A stretch of 64,000 nt of DNA from Argentina anserina (taxonomy: Eukaryota > Streptophyta > Magnoliopsida > Rosales > Rosaceae): contig NC_065876.1 of assembly GCF_933775445.1 (NCBI RefSeq), positions 20,584,001-20,648,000 on the forward strand, in the 5' to 3' direction. This document shows, piece after piece, positions 62,012 to 64,000 of the stretch (its first letter is position 1; each line of letters starts with the position of its first letter). Position numbers and translations under genes: made by a program. A model generated the notes under the pieces. It made no database searches and was not told the origin of the DNA. It saw nothing but the letters and a program-made list of their open reading frames with translations.

Positions 62012-64000
62012 GTTGGCATAGGCTTATGCCTAGCCATAATCAACGCGACTATTAGCACACTTAGGCTCAAAAGCAGCCCAACCCCGTAGTACGGGCATGG
62101 AGCCAGCTATGCCAGATGTGCAATGAGCCACTCCGCGACTCAAACCAACGACGGACGCGCCCGCACGCGCATTTCAAAGGAAGCTCCAGAGAATTCCTCA
62201 ACTGGATAAAGTCCCACATCGGAGGATGACTAAATAATCTACCTCAACTCAACTATTAAAGGTCAAACCCTTGACCTCATAAGGTAAGCAATCTTTACCT
62301 TACACCGTTACTATGCCAAATTTACTATTCGCCTCAGATAGGCATCGGAGAGTTGAAGACAACACCACCGTGGTCTTCACTCTAACGAGCTATGCTGTTT
62401 GTGACAGGCAAGAGAGTAAGAAGCATAGCGCAGTACAAATCAACGTAGTGGAGTATATTTCCTCGGCGCAGTATGCATTGGTCATCCGAGAAGAAAAATG
62501 ACAACGCATTCATCAATACCTGATTGCCGCAATGCCGAGCAAATTTTAGCGGAACTTCGAAGAATTTGATTTTGGTTGTTTGTTACGCTGGAGCAAACTC
62601 CCAACGCCATGTCAACGTAGCAACATGGTGGCTTTGGGGGTACCCAACAATCAATTATAGGTACCAGCCTTGCGCCATGATTAGCGCTACCAAGAATTCA
62701 CCATGGCAACAGGGTTTTCAATCACAATGTTGTCACGCCAAGTTTAGCACAACCATCGCATCGCAATGTAATCGATCCGCATCCCACCACCGCTAGAGAT
62801 CCGAGCGTAGCGTGGCACCAATCCGGCTTCGTAAGGCTAACAAGGTTTTCTAGCGCAACAAACACAAGTCACACAACCAAGCGCAATCCAATGCGGCGTT
62901 GGGTAGAACCTCCAGAATGAGGTTAGGAAAAGAGAGAAGCTGATGCCAATCCACTCTGAGCACCCAACAACCCCAGTATGATACCTTAGAGGCCGCAACG
63001 CCAAGGCAACTCCGCAACGCGATCAAATCAGCATGCCCTCAGCGGCTCAAAGCTGTCCTACGCCCTTAGAGGCTCACATGACGCACTACACCCTCAGAGG
63101 CCCAAAGACGTTCTACACGCCCAGATCACTGCGCTGACGGACGCACTACACCCTTAGAGGCTCAAAACCGTTCTATTCCCTCAGAGGCTCATAGGACGCA
63201 CTACGCCCTCAAAGGCTCAAAGTCGCCTAGCCTTTAGAGGCTCACAAGACGCACTACGCCCTCATAGGCTCACATGACGCACTACGGCCTTAAAGGCCCA
63301 AAGACGTCCTACACACTCAGATCACTACGCTGACGGACGCACTACGCCAACAACAGTGGCTCCAAAGATGTCTCACGTGCACATCTCACTATGCTCAGAT
63401 GGACATATTGAGCTCAAACTTAGTGCCTAAAGACGTTCTACCTGCACAGATCATCGCGCTAAGATGAACGCACTACGCCCGTTATGGCCTAAAAAGCCGC
63501 CCTACGCGTGCGCATTACACTCACGGGGTGCACTACGCCCCATAGGGCTCAAGTCGCGTTCAACGCGCACTACGCCTTCATCGGCTAAGGTCGTCCTATG
63601 TGCATCGCTCGCAAAGGCCGCACCTGCCTTCATAGGCCAGCCGACTTATGCAAACTACGCTAAAAAGTTGCCCTGGCCTTCATGCCAAAGCCGTGGTACG
63701 TGCATCGCACACAAACACTGCAATTGCTTTCATAGGCCAAAGCCGACTTACGCACACTGTGCTAAGAAGTCACACTTGCCCTTATAGGCTCGAAACCTAC
63801 TTATGCGCACTCCGTTAAGAAGTTGCACTCGCCTTCATAGGTTCAAAACCGTCCAACGCACATTGCGTTCAAAGGACACATCTTGCCCTTAGAGGCCCAA
63901 TGACAAAACGACCCTTGACAGTCCGCAGTTGAGAGTGTAATTTCTTAACCGGGGAGTGGGGCCACTCGAGTGAGGCCGAGCGGACCCCGCAATCATGATT
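62012..64000. mobile_element. GC-rich LTR-like element running off the window
   Basis: Starts about TGTTGGCATAGGC, contains AAAGTCCCACATCGGAGGAT (a phrase common in plant LTRs), then becomes GC-rich and repeat-rich with no recognisable protein. The composition changes sharply from the AT-rich flank. The right end is outside the window, so the type is uncertain. Confidence 0.4.
62990..63890. repeat. Degenerate tandem array, CGCACTACGCCCT motif
   Basis: More than ten imperfect copies of a 25-60 bp unit built on GACGCACTACGCCCTYAKAGGC, often followed by TCAAAGNCGTYCTAC. Longer higher-order blocks (with CAGATCACTGCGCTGACGGA) recur at about 63,120 and 63,320. Units diverge toward the right. No open frame runs through. 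Confidence 0.8.

Noticed and set aside
62313..63787. Several open frames in the right-hand GC-rich region
   Set aside because: They follow the tandem repeat composition and change frame with each unit.
62990..63890. Repeats considered as a CRISPR array
   Set aside because: Units vary in length and sequence, there are no regular spacers, and the genome is a plant's.

Overview
This window is nuclear DNA from a plant, most likely a eudicot. The genes have many GT-AG introns, the family-best matches are plant proteins, a plastid DNA insertion is present, and plant LTR retrotransposons, LINEs, MITEs and Mutator-like pieces fill most of the sequence. A rosid, possibly Rosaceae, is my guess from the feel of the transposon families; that is inference only. 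It is not a bacterial or viral locus. I found no CRISPR array, tRNA or rRNA gene.

Gene-bearing part, about 1-29,300: every host gene lies on the minus strand. From right to left they are a broken COP9 signalosome subunit 7 copy (28,507-29,226), plastid serine hydroxymethyltransferase SHM3 (CDS 20,600-23,867, with a probable 5' UTR exon near 26,800), an intronless RING-H2 E3 ligase (18,526-19,416), the twin-CX9C cytochrome oxidase assembly protein CMC2 (5,849-7,396, with a probable 5' UTR exon near 9,320), and the circularly permuted nucleolar GTPase NUG2 (312-4,347). The NUG2, CMC2 and SHM3 exon models splice to open frames of 563, 82 and 540 residues. The genes are unrelated housekeeping functions with no operon-like logic. 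A 1.1-kb plastid rpoC2-rps2 fragment sits in the CMC2 5' UTR intron, and a 1.2-kb element carrying a captured signal-peptide exon sits in the SHM3 5' UTR intron.

Transposon islands: 10,300-17,547 is an LTR element with 5-bp target duplications (AATAG) whose interior holds a decayed Ty3/gypsy pol. The stretch 30,300-38,385 is a decayed Ty1/copia element split by a solo LTR (TGAGT duplication), a second long LTR and a short hAT-like piece. The stretch 38,620-47,300 holds further solo LTRs, a hAT MITE with an 8-bp duplication, two roughly 1-kb retroposons and a LINE split by a second captured-sequence element. The stretch 47,283-60,045 holds a remnant gypsy LTR and then a gypsy element with intact outer duplications (TACTC) but a large internal deletion. 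The stretch 60,600-64,000 holds LINE fragments and a GC-rich region of degenerate tandem repeats that runs off the window.

Nothing here looks like a new defence or metabolic system. The most interesting content is the layered insertion history, the two elements that seem to have captured unique sequence, and the repeated glutamine-to-TAG nonsense changes that fit methylation-driven decay.
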